Assembly: GCA_964399545.1 (NCBI GenBank) | Contig: CAYNRG010000004.1 | Span: 98,775 to 162,774 of the forward strand | Source of the DNA: CAYNRG01 sp964399545 | GTDB taxonomy: Bacteria; Bacillota_I; Bacilli_A; Erysipelotrichales; Erysipelotrichaceae | Reading direction: 5' to 3' | Length of the DNA stretch: 64,000 nucleotides | In this document: positions 35,634 to 44,368 of the stretch, piece by piece | Layout of the letters: each line of letters starts with the position of its first letter | How positions within the stretch are numbered: the stretch's first letter is position 1 | Program-made: the position numbers and the translations under genes | Notes under the pieces: model-generated | The model's input: the letters and a program-made list of their open reading frames with translations, nothing else | Told to the model about the DNA's origin: nothing | The model's database searches: none

Positions 35634-37890
35634 ATGGCATATCTAATTAAATATATAGAAAACAACATGGTATTCAATCATGACAATGAGTGTTTTGTTT
35701 ATTATGAATTAATACCTTACAACTACAGCTTTTTAAGTCCTGATGAAAAGTATCAAGTACACGATAGTTTTCGGTAGTTGATTGTACAAAATCGTGATGG
35801 TAAAATACACGCATTGCAATTAAGTACAGAATCAAGCATACGTGCCACACAAGAGTGTTCAAAAAGCAGACTAAAAGAGGTAGCTTATCAAAAGGTAGAT
35901 GAACAAATAGAAGCGTTAGTTTCCATGATTGGTGACAATCAATTAGACTATCGCTTTTTATTGGGTTTAAACAGCTACTTAATGAGCAGGAATTACCCGT
36001 TAAAAATGTTGGTGACGAAATTGGGAAAGCCTTTAAGGAATTTCTAAATGGAGTAAATCATCATTTAATGAGTGACTTTGTTTTTATGGGTAGTGATGAA
36101 ATCAAGAGGTTTTCAAAGATGGAACATTTACTTGAAAACAAAATATCAAGACGCTTCAAAATAAGAAAACTGGCTAAAAACTATTTTGGATATATCATGG
36201 AACATCTTTATGGGTAAACTGGTACACCCTATGAAGATTACGAATATCACTTACATAAGAAATATAAAGATAAAGAAGTATTAATTAAGAAGTGTAATAT
36301 TCTAAAGTCTACACGTTGCTTAGTGAAAGAAAAGCACTGTTATTTAAGAATTGAACATGAGGCTACAGAAATCTTTGCTGCTTACTCTACTATTAATACT
36401 ATTGTAGGTGAATTAGACTTTCCTAGTAGTGAAATCGTCTACTATCAGTAACAGCAATTTACCTTTCCAATTGATACCATTATGAATTTTTAAATTGTAG
36501 CTAATAAAAAGGCGTTCCTACTGTTCGTGACAAGAGAAAGGAACTCAAAGACCTTGATAGTCACGCATATGAAAGGAACAACGATACAAGAACAAACGTT
36601 GTAGACGCTTTGGATCCTGTAAATGAGTTAGAAATTAACTTAGACCAATCCAAAGAATCGATGAACAAGCTAAGTTATGTCATATGTGTATGAGCAGGCA
36701 CGCTTGATGAACTGATAAGATGCTGTGACGAAGTCAAAGATTTTTATGATGATTTATTCACCAGACTAGTTCGCCCCATTTGGGGATATGCTTGAGCTTC
36801 ATAATGGATTTATCCTAGCCAGCAAACGTTACTTAAATGACTACATTCGATACGTTACCAATGCTATTGATTCTGCATTTATTGGTTCATTAGGTGGCGG
36901 GAAATATTTAGTAGCAATATGCTTGTCTATTATGCTGTGCTTTTTGGTGGGTAAGCACTCATAGTTGACCCAAATGCTGAACGTGGTAATTGGAAATGCT
37001 ATCAGATATTGCCCGCAATCAATATTGTTAATCTTACCAGTGAAGAAGAAAGCAAAGGGCTACTTGCCTCTTATGTAATTTTAAAACGACATAAGGATTC
37101 TGAAAGTTTAGCCATTGATATTTTAACCTTTTTAACTAGTATTACTTCTAGAGATAGTGAAAAATTTCCTGTCATTAGAAAAGCTACTAGAAGCTTTACC
37201 CAAAGAGAAATTTAGTTATCGATGAGATTAGAAAAGAAGATTCCTTAATCAGCAACGGCGTTGCAGACCACATAGAAAGCTTTAGTGATTATGATTTTGC
37301 GCAGCTTCTTTTTAGTGATGGAAATGTTAAGCCGTCCATCAGTTTAGAAAAACAGCTAAATATCATTCAAATAGTAGAGCTTGTCTTACCAGACACAGAT
37401 ACAAGTTTTGAAGAATATACCACGATGGAATTATTAAGTGTTGTAATGCTAGTTGTGATTAGCGCCTTTGCACTGGGTTTTATCCACTCTGACTGTTCTA
37501 TTTTTAAGAGTGTAGATTTGCTGATGGATGGAGTTTTTAACAAGTAGCACAAGGGGAAACGCTATCCATGAAGCCAGTATGTGAAAAACATGCTATGAAT
37601 GCTGGTCTTTTCTTTGTTACCCAAAATGCAGGTGACTTGCTAGATGAAAAAATGAAAAATAATATTGGCTTAAAGTTTGTATTTAGAAGTACTGACCTTG
37701 TAGATATTAAGAAAACACTAGAGTTTAAGGAAGATGAAAACAATCAAAAACATCTAAGAGAATTAGAAAATGGACAATGTTTAGAATCTGACCTTTATAA
37801 TCAAGTTGGTGTTATGCAGTTTCACCCAATCTTTGAAGACTATTGCACGCTTTTGGTACACGACCACCTCTAAGAAAAGAGGTAGAATAA
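35634..37890 (+). pseudogene. tcpF remnant (Tn916 ORF16, VirB4-like ATPase)
   Basis: This is the conjugation ATPase gene. It begins MAYLIKYIENNMVFNHDNE and is first cut by TAG at 35776-35778. Recognisable pieces follow: NRDGKIHALQLSTESSIRAT, KISRRFKIRKLAKNYFGYI, LDFPSSEIVYYQ, ASKRYLNDYIRYVTN, then the P-loop FIGSLGGGKY (normally GGGKS), INIVNLTSEEESKGLLA, EEYTTMELLSVVMLVVI, CEKHAMNAGLFFVTQNAGDL and QFHPIFEDY. A deletion of about 40 codons lies just before the P-loop. Several stops fall at glutamine codons (CAA or CAG to TAA or TAG). Confidence 0.85.
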
Positions 37891-39054
37891 TGAAAAAAGA
37901 AGAACGTAAATAGCGAAGAAAGGAATTGAAAGAACTTAGAATCAGCCTTTGCCTAGAAAAATAGCACGGTATATAGGAATGACAATTGTACTTATTGCAG
38001 TCGTCATTTTTTTTGCAAATGTCGATGAAGTTACTTATGATACTGGTTTAGTTGAGGAGACTATTAATGCAGGTAATGAGTATTCAAAGTATGGGTTATC
38101 TAATTATCAGCTAGATTTTTATGTTGATAATAGCTAGGACTGGCTATCTTGGGGTTGGAGTGATGTGATTGGTAAATCGGTCATGTATGGACTTTATGCT
38201 ATTACCAATACTATCTCACTCTATCTCTCAAACACAACAGGATACTTAGTATAAGAAGCCTTACAAGCTAGATTTATTAGTCAAACAGCAAATGCTATCG
38301 GTAAAAATATGCAGACCATTGCAGACGTTTCAAAAGATGATTTTTCTAGCTCTAGATTTTATGAAGGATTATTATTGATATTGGTTCTAATTGTAGGGCT
38401 TTATGCTGCCTATGCGGGAATTATCAAAAGAGAAACGACAAGGGTGATTTGCGCTGTTTTAAACTTTGTTGTTGTTAATGCCTATCAGCCTCTTTTATTG
38501 AATGTGCTCCAGAGTATGTAGGTGCAAAGATTGTTATGTCTAATTATGACACGCAAGAAAAAGATAGCGTTGATTTGATATGTGATAGCTTGGTTTCAAT
38601 TCAAGTTAAGCAACCTTGGCTACTTCTTCAATATGGTTCTACTGATATGCAGTCTATCGGATCAGAACGTGTGGAGCCACTACTTTCAACTATTCCATAT
38701 TGGGAAGAGTTTTCTTTTTATTCATGTTCAATATTGGTATATCCATCTTTGTATTCTTATTAACAGGTATTATTATTTTCTTGCAAGTATTGTTTATTAT
38801 CTTTGCTATGTTTGTACCTATCGGATTTTTACTTAGTATGATACCTAGATTTGATGGTATGGGAAGAAAATCCATAATGAAGGTATTTAATGTGATTATG
38901 ACAACTAGCTACACAAAAACTATCGTTAGGTAGTCGCACAGGTGAAATGGTTGGAAATGTGATGGATAGTAAAGATAAGGGAGTAGAAGAATTTCTAGAA
39001 AATGAGTATACTGTGAAAAGAAGATTAGAAGATTTTAGAAAAAATTTAGAATAA
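37890..39054 (+). pseudogene. tcpH remnant (Tn916 ORF15, VirB6-like membrane protein)
   Basis: The start codon overlaps the end of tcpF (TAATG), as in Tn916. The frame begins MKKEERK and stops at once (TAG). Pieces in several frames follow: ARYIGMTIVLIAVVIFFANV, EETINAGNEYSKYGLSNYQ, GKSVMYGLYAITNTISLYLS, GKNMQTIADVSKDDFS, QVKQPWLLLQYGSTDMQSIG, FNIGISIFVFLLTGIIIFLQ. After a large internal deletion only a C-terminal piece (MVGNVMDSKDKGVEEFLENE) remains. ORF14 and ORF13 are absent after it. Confidence 0.83.
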
Positions 39055-39158
39055 AATCGAATACTTAGTTAATTTGACTGATATGTATTTGAAAATATTG
39101 TAGAAAAAGTGGGTGTGGGTGGTGGTTGAAGAAGATGTAACAATAGACCCACATATAT

Positions 39159-39240
39159 CGAGACTATAGTGTTACTAGAAAGGCATTAAGGTTCGAAATT
39201 CTTAATTTTAGACATTTTTTAAATATATGGTGTTTACAAA
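39159..39240 (+). repeat. Right copy of the rlmD 3'-end direct repeat (attR-like)
   Basis: GAGACTATAGTGTTACTA and the following bases repeat the end of rlmD (codons ETIVLLERH plus stop) and about 50 bases of the 3' flank seen at 30581-30660. It marks the right border of the element. Confidence 0.75.
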
Positions 39241-39687
39241 GGATAATCGCAGGATAAGAAATCAAGAGATTATATTAATATTTCTGTGTTTGTTGATATA
39301 GGGTAAGAGGAAAGACAAATTAACTTTAGGTTTTTTTATGGAATTAAAGTGTAGGTTGTATGTAGTTAGTTCAAATAGGAAATAGTTTGAGGGTATTTGA
39401 TTCAAAAAAACAAGTATAAATATCGATATTTTAGATAGTTAATTTTATAAGTAATATTGCATGTATCTATTAAAAAAGGACATTGATAATGTTATTGAAT
39501 AATCTAAAACTAAAAAAGTGAGATTGAAAAGTTTGACAAAACGATGGAGGTAGAAGTATAATCATAATTGAAGAAAGTCTGTGAATGACTTTGAAACTGC
39601 AAGTATTCGAGAATCAATAGCGAGTAGTTGGAATAAGTTATTGCGAATAATTGTTGTGTGCTAAAAGCGAAAAGGAAGAGGAATATT
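39241..39687. other. Non-coding region before the leucine-rich protein gene
   Basis: No gene is visible from 39241 to 39532. From 39563 to 39687 lies the untranslated leader of the next gene, about 115 bases long; I see no known riboswitch in it. Confidence 0.5.
39533..39562 (+). promoter_or_regulatory. Promoter of the secreted leucine-rich protein gene
   Basis: A perfect TTGACA (39533-39538) and a perfect TATAAT (39557-39562) are separated by 18 bases. Confidence 0.75.
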
Positions 39688-40902
39688 ATGAAAATTTTAT
39701 TAGCTATGCTTTTATTAGGATGGACTATTCCAATGCAAACTTATGCTACGGAAGAAACAACCAATCTAGAAGAAGTAAATATCGAAACTCGAGCAGGAGA
39801 TATTTCATCAGATTTTACAGATGAGATATTTAGAAATTTTGTCGTAACAACTTATGGTGATGGAACTAGTGTAACTGCAGCAGATTTAGCAGCAGTTAGA
39901 AAATTAGATTTGGGTGGAACAGGAATTACTAACCTAGATGGATTAAAGCATTTTACAGGTCTTGCTACACTGATTGCTAGAGAAAATAACTTGACCGAGG
40001 TGAATTTAAGTGACTTACCACCTACAGTGACTACTGTAACTTTTTCAAATAGTAATATAGAAGTTCTTAATACTGAAGGTGGAGAAAATCTTACCTCGCT
40101 TACTATCCATGAGAATCCATTATCAGAAATTGATTTCTCAAATTTAACAAGCTTAAAGACAATTAATTCATCCGATATGCCGAATTTAGCAACGGTAGAT
40201 TTAGCAGGAGCACGAAAATTAGAGAATGTTACTTTTTCTGATACACAACTTACATCATTAGATTTAACAGGGTTAACTCTTAAAACTGTTATGATTAATG
40301 GAAGTCCTATTTCAGATTTTAAAATGGATGAAGGACAAAAACTAGTTGTATTTTTGACTTATGGAGGAGAAATAGAAACTTTCCCTCATCCGCCGGTATC
40401 GGCAGACTGGCTAGATGGTTCAGAACAGGCGCCTAGAAAAGAAGTTGTTGTTTTGGAAGATGGAAGAAAACAAATCACAATAGCATCGACATCCGCTCTA
40501 GATGAGCGTACAATTGGATTTGATGGTGTCTATGATGCGGAAACGAATACAATTACATGGGGAGCAGATGTTTCGATGGAAGACATTTTGACTCAAAATA
40601 TTCCATTTGAATGGAATATTGGGCCACTAACTATACTTTCTGGAACTTATGTTTTAGAAGGGAAAATTGAAAAAGAGCCAGAACCTGAGGTTGATCCTGT
40701 AGCTGTGCATACTGTAAATTTTTACGATTGTGATGGAAATTTGGTAGGTCAAGATTGGCCAAGTGATGGAGAAAATGCAAAGGGACCAGCTGGATATACC
40801 TACGGTTCAACAGAACTAACTAATATTACTTATAGTAAAGATATAAAACCAACCAGCTGTTTCAGTGGTGAATTTGCAATTCCAAATACAGGTGTAAGAT
40901 AA
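39688..40902 (+). CDS. Secreted leucine-rich-repeat protein with a truncated wall-sorting signal
   Basis: This 404-residue protein has a signal peptide (MKILLAMLLLGWTIPMQTYA). Residues about 55-210 contain leucine-rich-like repeats of roughly 20-22 residues (LRR phase seen in VRKLDLGGTGITNLDGLKHF and LTSLTIHENPLSEIDFSNLT). A beta-rich region and a short acidic linker (EKEPEPEVDP) follow, then a small domain starting HTVNFYDCDGNLVGQDWP. The last residues are IPNTGVR, like a sortase motif of the P-x-TG type, but the hydrophobic helix and basic tail that should follow are absent. The protein may therefore be released rather than wall-bound. GAGG precedes the chosen ATG at 39688. Confidence 0.72.
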   Translation: MKILLAMLLLGWTIPMQTYATEETTNLEEVNIETRAGDISSDFTDEIFRNFVVTTYGDGTSVTAADLAAVRKLDLGGTGITNLDGLKHFTGLATLIARENNLTEVNLSDLPPTVTTVTFSNSNIEVLNTEGGENLTSLTIHENPLSEIDFSNLTSLKTINSSDMPNLATVDLAGARKLENVTFSDTQLTSLDLTGLTLKTVMINGSPISDFKMDEGQKLVVFLTYGGEIETFPHPPVSADWLDGSEQAPRKEVVVLEDGRKQITIASTSALDERTIGFDGVYDAETNTITWGADVSMEDILTQNIPFEWNIGPLTILSGTYVLEGKIEKEPEPEVDPVAVHTVNFYDCDGNLVGQDWPSDGENAKGPAGYTYGSTELTNITYSKDIKPTSCFSGEFAIPNTGVR

Positions 40903-40910
40903 GAAAGATT

Positions 40911-40941
40911 AGAGAAGAGAGTTAAAATCTTCTCTTTTTTT
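40911..40941 (+). terminator. Terminator after the leucine-rich protein gene
   Basis: AGAGAAGA (40911-40918) pairs with TCTTCTCT (40928-40935), followed by six T. It begins eight bases after the stop. Confidence 0.85.
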
Positions 40942-41126
40942 AATGAATAGAGATTAAAAACTACGAATATCATATGGAATGAGTGCCTCCATAGATATTA
41001 TTAAAGTAAAGAAAAGCCTACAGTATATGAGGGTAACGCTCATAAGTTATAGACTCTACGTTGTAATATTTAGTTTTTAATGCGGATTGCGCTATTATAT
41101 TAAACCTTGGATATGAGAAAAATATT

Positions 41127-42000
41127 TTAATCGAATAAGCTTATTTGCTTGTTTTTAACAGGAAAGTCCCAAATATATGCAAAAACATCTTTTTCTCCAT
41201 ATAGCATATTATTATCTTTGCAGAATTTTTTGATTATTCGTGATAACTTAGCTTTATTTGGACTTTTAATTCCATAAGATGTTCCAAATTTTCTCATATA
41301 CTCCTTTTTTAAATGAGGAAAATGATTTTCTAATTGTTTGTAATAGTATTCTCGATTACCAAATCTAAGTGTCATTCCAATTCCAAAGGTTAGAATTCCT
41401 TTTACTCCTGCTTCTTTACAATAGTTTAGTATACCTAAAATATTTTCTTCTGTATCATTTATAAATGGGAGTAGAGGTGTAATCCATACTATAGTAGGGA
41501 TATTATGTTTTTGCATTTCCTTTAGCACACGAAATCGTTGTTTGGTTGTACATACATTGGGTTCTATAATTTTGCAGAGTTCTTCATCATAGGTTGTGAG
41601 AGTCATTTGAACAACACATTTTGTTTTTTCATTTATGCGTTTTAGAATATCTATATCCCGCAAAATTAAATCGGACTTTGTTAAAATCGCAACCCCAAAA
41701 CCGTATTGCTCGATTATCTCAAGACACTTTCTGGTGTTCTTTAATTTTTTTTCAAGCGGCAGGTAAGGATCTGTCATTGAACCCGTGACTATCATACCTT
41801 TATTACATTTTTTTGAAAGTTCTTTTTTTATTAAATCGATGGCATTTACTTTTACTTCAATATCTTCAAAGTCGTAAGTTTTTCCGTAAATTTCACTTCG
41901 ACTATCACAATATATGCAGCCATGGGTACAGCCCCTATATATATTCATATTATTTTTTGCTGAAACAAGGGTTTTGGATATTATTTCTTTTATAGCGCAT
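41127..42000 (-). pseudogene. SPL/Rv2578c-type radical SAM protein, frameshifted near the start
   Basis: The protein has the radical SAM motif RGCTHGCIYCDSRS (CxxxCxxC) and the body of the spore-photolyase-like/Rv2578c group (MIVTGSMTDPYLPLEK; TFGIGMTLRFGNREYYY). The long open frame begins only at 41948 (MNIYRGC), with no ribosome binding site. The expected start is ATG at 42000, with AGGAGG upstream. From there the frame runs out after 16 codons. Removing one A from the AAAA run (41988-41991 on the plus strand) would join it to the body as MRYKEIISKTLVSAKNN, which fits the family. So this is a one-base frameshift or a sequencing error. If functional, the protein would have about 290 residues. 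Confidence 0.75.
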
Positions 42001-42124
42001 ACCTCCTTTTATACAAAAAATGATTTTCAGTAATAGGTGAGTAGGTTATCTAAAATGATATAAATTTCGTTTATAGTCCTATTGCTAGTAAACAGTTAAC
42101 ACCTATTTTTATTGCCTTGAAATT

Positions 42125-42161
42125 ATAAAAGGGTTGATGAGGGATTATGCTCCTCATCAAC
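42125..42161 (-). terminator. Hairpin after the zinc-ribbon gene
   Basis: GTTGATGAGG (42133-42142) and CCTCATCAAC (42152-42161) form a perfect ten-base stem with a 9-base loop. On the minus strand CCTTTTAT follows, a short T-run, so it probably terminates the minus-strand unit. Confidence 0.6.
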
Positions 42162-42167
42162 AAGGCG

Positions 42168-42434
42168 TTAATTCTGTTGCCATCTTTTAAGTGTTGGAAA
42201 AAACTCTTTCATCATGTTGCGGGCTTGTTCTTCGCTTATTTGACTATTAGCATTAGTCATATGAGGAACACAGATTTCGATCATTTCCTCCATAGTAACA
42301 TCTGTTGTAAATTTTCCTTGTGTATAGCAATATTTACAATAGTCATTACTTTTACTACCATTTTCCTCGGTTCCATAGACTTCATCATTTTTTCCTATTG
42401 GCATACCACAGCTTTGACAGTATTTACCTTCCAT
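42168..42434 (-). CDS. Small zinc-ribbon protein
   Basis: This 88-residue protein begins with a zinc ribbon: CQSCGMP (near residue 6) and YCKYCYTQG (near residue 32) give four cysteines in two CxxC knuckles. It matches the putative zinc-ribbon family PF12674. The second half is helical (TMEEMIEICVPHM) and is typical of the same family. AAAGGAGGG precedes the ATG at 42434; a TTG two codons earlier is less likely. Family members often sit beside WYL-type regulators, as here. The function is unknown. Confidence 0.78.
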   Translation of the reverse strand: MEGKYCQSCGMPIGKNDEVYGTEENGSKSNDYCKYCYTQGKFTTDVTMEEMIEICVPHMTNANSQISEEQARNMMKEFFPTLKRWQQN

Positions 42435-42467
42435 ATACAACCCTCCTTTCCGTTTGATAATGCTAGG

Positions 42468-42498
42468 ATACTACATAAATACTGACAACGTGTGTCAA
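42468..42498 (-). promoter_or_regulatory. Promoter of the zinc-ribbon gene with overlapping inverted repeat
   Basis: On the minus strand TTGACA (42498 to 42493) and TAGTAT (42473 to 42468) are separated by 19 bases. An inverted repeat TGACA-N5-TGTCA (42483-42497) covers the -35 and the first part of the spacer. The end of the regulator gene lies inside it. Confidence 0.45.
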
Positions 42499-43391
42499 GT
42501 TTTATTTTTTTCGTAGATATTTTTTGCAATATCTGATACATATTTTCGTAAATAGGTAGGTTCTAAAATCTCAACATCTGCACCAAAAGAAAGAATGTAA
42601 CTTGTAATCCAGTTATCTACTGGCATACATGATGTAACAATAAAGCTTCCGTCAGCTTGTTCCAACACATATTTTTCTTCAAACTCGTCATAAATCCGAT
42701 ATGCCATTTCCTTCGAGAATTTAAGTTTAATTTGAGAACATTGTGTTTCAATATCCTCTTCTAAAACGGGATATTCCATAGGTGTGAACTTATCATTTAA
42801 TAGGGTGATGCTCATAATTCTGCTTAATTTAAAAATTCGAAAATTGTCTTTGTCAGTACAATAAGATTTTATATACCATGCTTTTGCTTTATAAAACAAT
42901 TTGAGTGGATATATGATTCTTTCTGCTTTCACTCCATGAGAATTGATATAGCTTATTTTTACAACGTTGAGATGGACAACGGCATTTTTGAGTAATTTAA
43001 AGGTAGTATTATCTTTAGATTCATTTCCAAATCGTGAAAAATCGACTTCAAACCAATTGTCTGATTGAATATTAAATAAGGCGGATAATTTTGTAAGTAT
43101 CCCATTTTCATCAAAATTATCCAAAACAGATACACTTTGTAGAGTTGATAAAATCTCTTTCCTTTCTTTATCTGAGAAAAAAGATTTGCTAATTACAAAA
43201 CCTTCATGAAATTGAATTCCTCCATTTCTACCAGTAGTAGCATAAATTGGAATGCCCGCAGTACTAAGTGAATCAATATCACGATAAATGGTTCGTACAG
43301 AGACTTCAAACTTTTCTGCAAGTTCTGGTGCTGTTGCTTGTTTTTTATCTAATAGATAGTATAAAATTCCAAATAATCTGCTTTCTTTCAA
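42495..43391 (-). CDS. WYL-domain transcriptional regulator (YafY-like)
   Basis: This 298-residue regulator has an N-terminal HTH of the HTH_11/DeoR type (residues about 1-55: LFGILYYLLDKKQATAPELAEKFEVSVRTIYRDID, given as a region) and a WYL ligand-sensing domain (residues about 130-210; the WYL motif reads AWYIKSYC). WCX-type C-terminal residues follow. I choose the TTG at 43391 because AGGAGGTGAGG lies directly before it; a start at 43424 would place that site inside the gene. A promoter lies at 43416-43444. The gene is followed by a zinc-ribbon gene with its own promoter. The ligand is unknown. Confidence 0.85.
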   Translation of the reverse strand: MKESRLFGILYYLLDKKQATAPELAEKFEVSVRTIYRDIDSLSTAGIPIYATTGRNGGIQFHEGFVISKSFFSDKERKEILSTLQSVSVLDNFDENGILTKLSALFNIQSDNWFEVDFSRFGNESKDNTTFKLLKNAVVHLNVVKISYINSHGVKAERIIYPLKLFYKAKAWYIKSYCTDKDNFRIFKLSRIMSITLLNDKFTPMEYPVLEEDIETQCSQIKLKFSKEMAYRIYDEFEEKYVLEQADGSFIVTSCMPVDNWITSYILSFGADVEILEPTYLRKYVSDIAKNIYEKNKT

Positions 43392-43415
43392 TTCCTCACC
43401 TCCTAATATTTTTAT

Positions 43416-43444
43416 AGTATACAAACGTTGAAATGATATATCAA
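43416..43444 (-). promoter_or_regulatory. Promoter of the WYL regulator gene
   Basis: On the minus strand TTGATA (43444 to 43439) and TATACT (43421 to 43416) are separated by 17 bases. Confidence 0.6.
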
Positions 43445-43567
43445 GGTAATGTATTATTAAATATTACATTACCCGAAGTGTAGTTACATTCAAAAAATCA
43501 CCTGAAATAGAAGAAGAGGCAGTAAGATTAAAACTGTTAGAAAGAGCCAAGCAGATTTAGCTTACTT

Positions 43568-43996
43568 TCATGCCTTTTTATTTCTACTCTTGTTTAAAAA
43601 TATAAGTGTACTTATAAGAGCAATTACAATCAAAAGATGAAGTATTATGTGGTATAAATCAGGTAAATAACGTTGCGTTTGAGGGAATAATTTAATTGTA
43701 TTAGAAAAATAAGCATTGAGATTTTCCCATGGACCCAATATTGAAAAATACCAATGAGAGGAGATTTGTGCTAAAAGCCACAAAGATAACCATGTAGGTA
43801 ATATTATTTTTCCAATTTTGTTGAAGAAGATAAAAGTAATTAAAGAAACTAAATATAAAATAAAAAACAAACCATCTTCCATATAGGCCTGTGATACTAA
43901 CAAATTACCTCCAATAGAAAATCCTGTCATATCTAGAAAAAACCATAATAGTAGAGGGATATTATAAATTATTACTTTCCTTATGTTTTTACGCAT
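43568..43996 (-). CDS. Small integral membrane protein of unknown function
   Basis: This 142-residue protein has four hydrophobic segments (about residues 10-30, 40-62, 65-85 and 112-135). There is a conserved-looking loop rich in aromatic residues (SSHWYFSILGPWENLNAYF) between the third and fourth. I do not recognise the family. GGAGGAATC lies before the ATG. It stands alone between the WYL regulator and the symporter. Confidence 0.6.
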   Translation of the reverse strand: MRKNIRKVIIYNIPLLLWFFLDMTGFSIGGNLLVSQAYMEDGLFFILYLVSLITFIFFNKIGKIILPTWLSLWLLAQISSHWYFSILGPWENLNAYFSNTIKLFPQTQRYLPDLYHIILHLLIVIALISTLIFLNKSRNKKA

Positions 43997-44210
43997 TTTG
44001 ATTCCTCCGTCGAGTGTTCTAATTACAGGTTGAACACATTTCTAACTTCTTTTAAATGGGTTATCTTGCACTATATAAGGGTATCATAATGGTTTTTATA
44101 GTGCAAATGTGGGAAAGGGTCCGTATATGATGAGGATGATAATGAATGGAACTGTTGAAATGATCGGATAATTTTTGGTTGATAGAGAGCGATTAGTTAA
44201 CGATGTATCA
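43997..44210. other. Intergenic region without visible genes
   Basis: I see nothing supportable between the membrane-protein start and the symporter promoter. It separates two divergent genes. Confidence 0.4.
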
Positions 44211-44239
44211 TTGACATTCTTTAGAGAAATCCGTATAAT
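44211..44239 (+). promoter_or_regulatory. Promoter of the symporter gene
   Basis: A perfect TTGACA (44211-44216) and a perfect TATAAT (44234-44239) lie 17 bases apart. The transcript would start near 44246 and carry a leader of about 120 bases. Confidence 0.8.
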
Positions 44240-44252
44240 TATTTTTAAGGTG

Positions 44253-44338
44253 CCTTTAAGTTAATCCAGAGAGATTGAAAAGGGAATGGGACATTTTGTA
44301 TGTACAGTCTTTTTGCTTAAAGTAAGAAGATTTTTTTT
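44253..44338 (+). promoter_or_regulatory. Probable PyrR-binding attenuator in the symporter leader
   Basis: The leader contains CCTTT (44253-44257), AATC (44263-44266), the hexaloop CAGAGA (44267-44272), GATT (44273-44276), the bulge GA, and AAAGG (44279-44283). This is the two-part stem, loop and purine bulge of the PyrR RNA-binding loop; the loop fits the C-N-G-N-G-A consensus. It is followed by a weak hairpin (TCTTTTTGC, 44308-44316, with GTAAGAAGA, 44322-44330) and eight T, a plausible attenuator. UMP-bound PyrR would then reduce expression of the downstream transporter. Confidence 0.65.
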
Positions 44339-44368
44339 ATGGGTATCCGTAGAAAAGAGAGGGATAAA

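Larger units (their letters stand above)
30612..39240 (+). mobile_element. Decayed Tn916-type integrative conjugative element carrying a Gabija-like pair
   Basis: Between two copies of the rlmD 3' end lie remnants of the Tn916 transfer module in the original order: relaxase (ORF20), ORF19, ArdA (ORF18), TcpE (ORF17), TcpF (ORF16) and TcpH (ORF15). I recognised these by comparing translations with remembered Tn916 proteins. Every one of them has frameshifts, stops or deletions. No integrase, excisionase, coupling protein (ORF21), ORF14, ORF13 or tet gene is visible. Between ardA and tcpE, which are neighbours in Tn916, two intact defence-type genes are inserted. The element can no longer move by itself. 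Integration at the 3' end of the rumA/rlmD gene is a known habit of several streptococcal-type ICEs. Confidence 0.85.

Noticed and set aside
43486..43560. Short open stretch reading SPEIEEEAVRLKLLERAKQI before a stop
   Set aside because: Only about 24 codons without a start or ribosome binding site; may be a gene relic but no family could be named.
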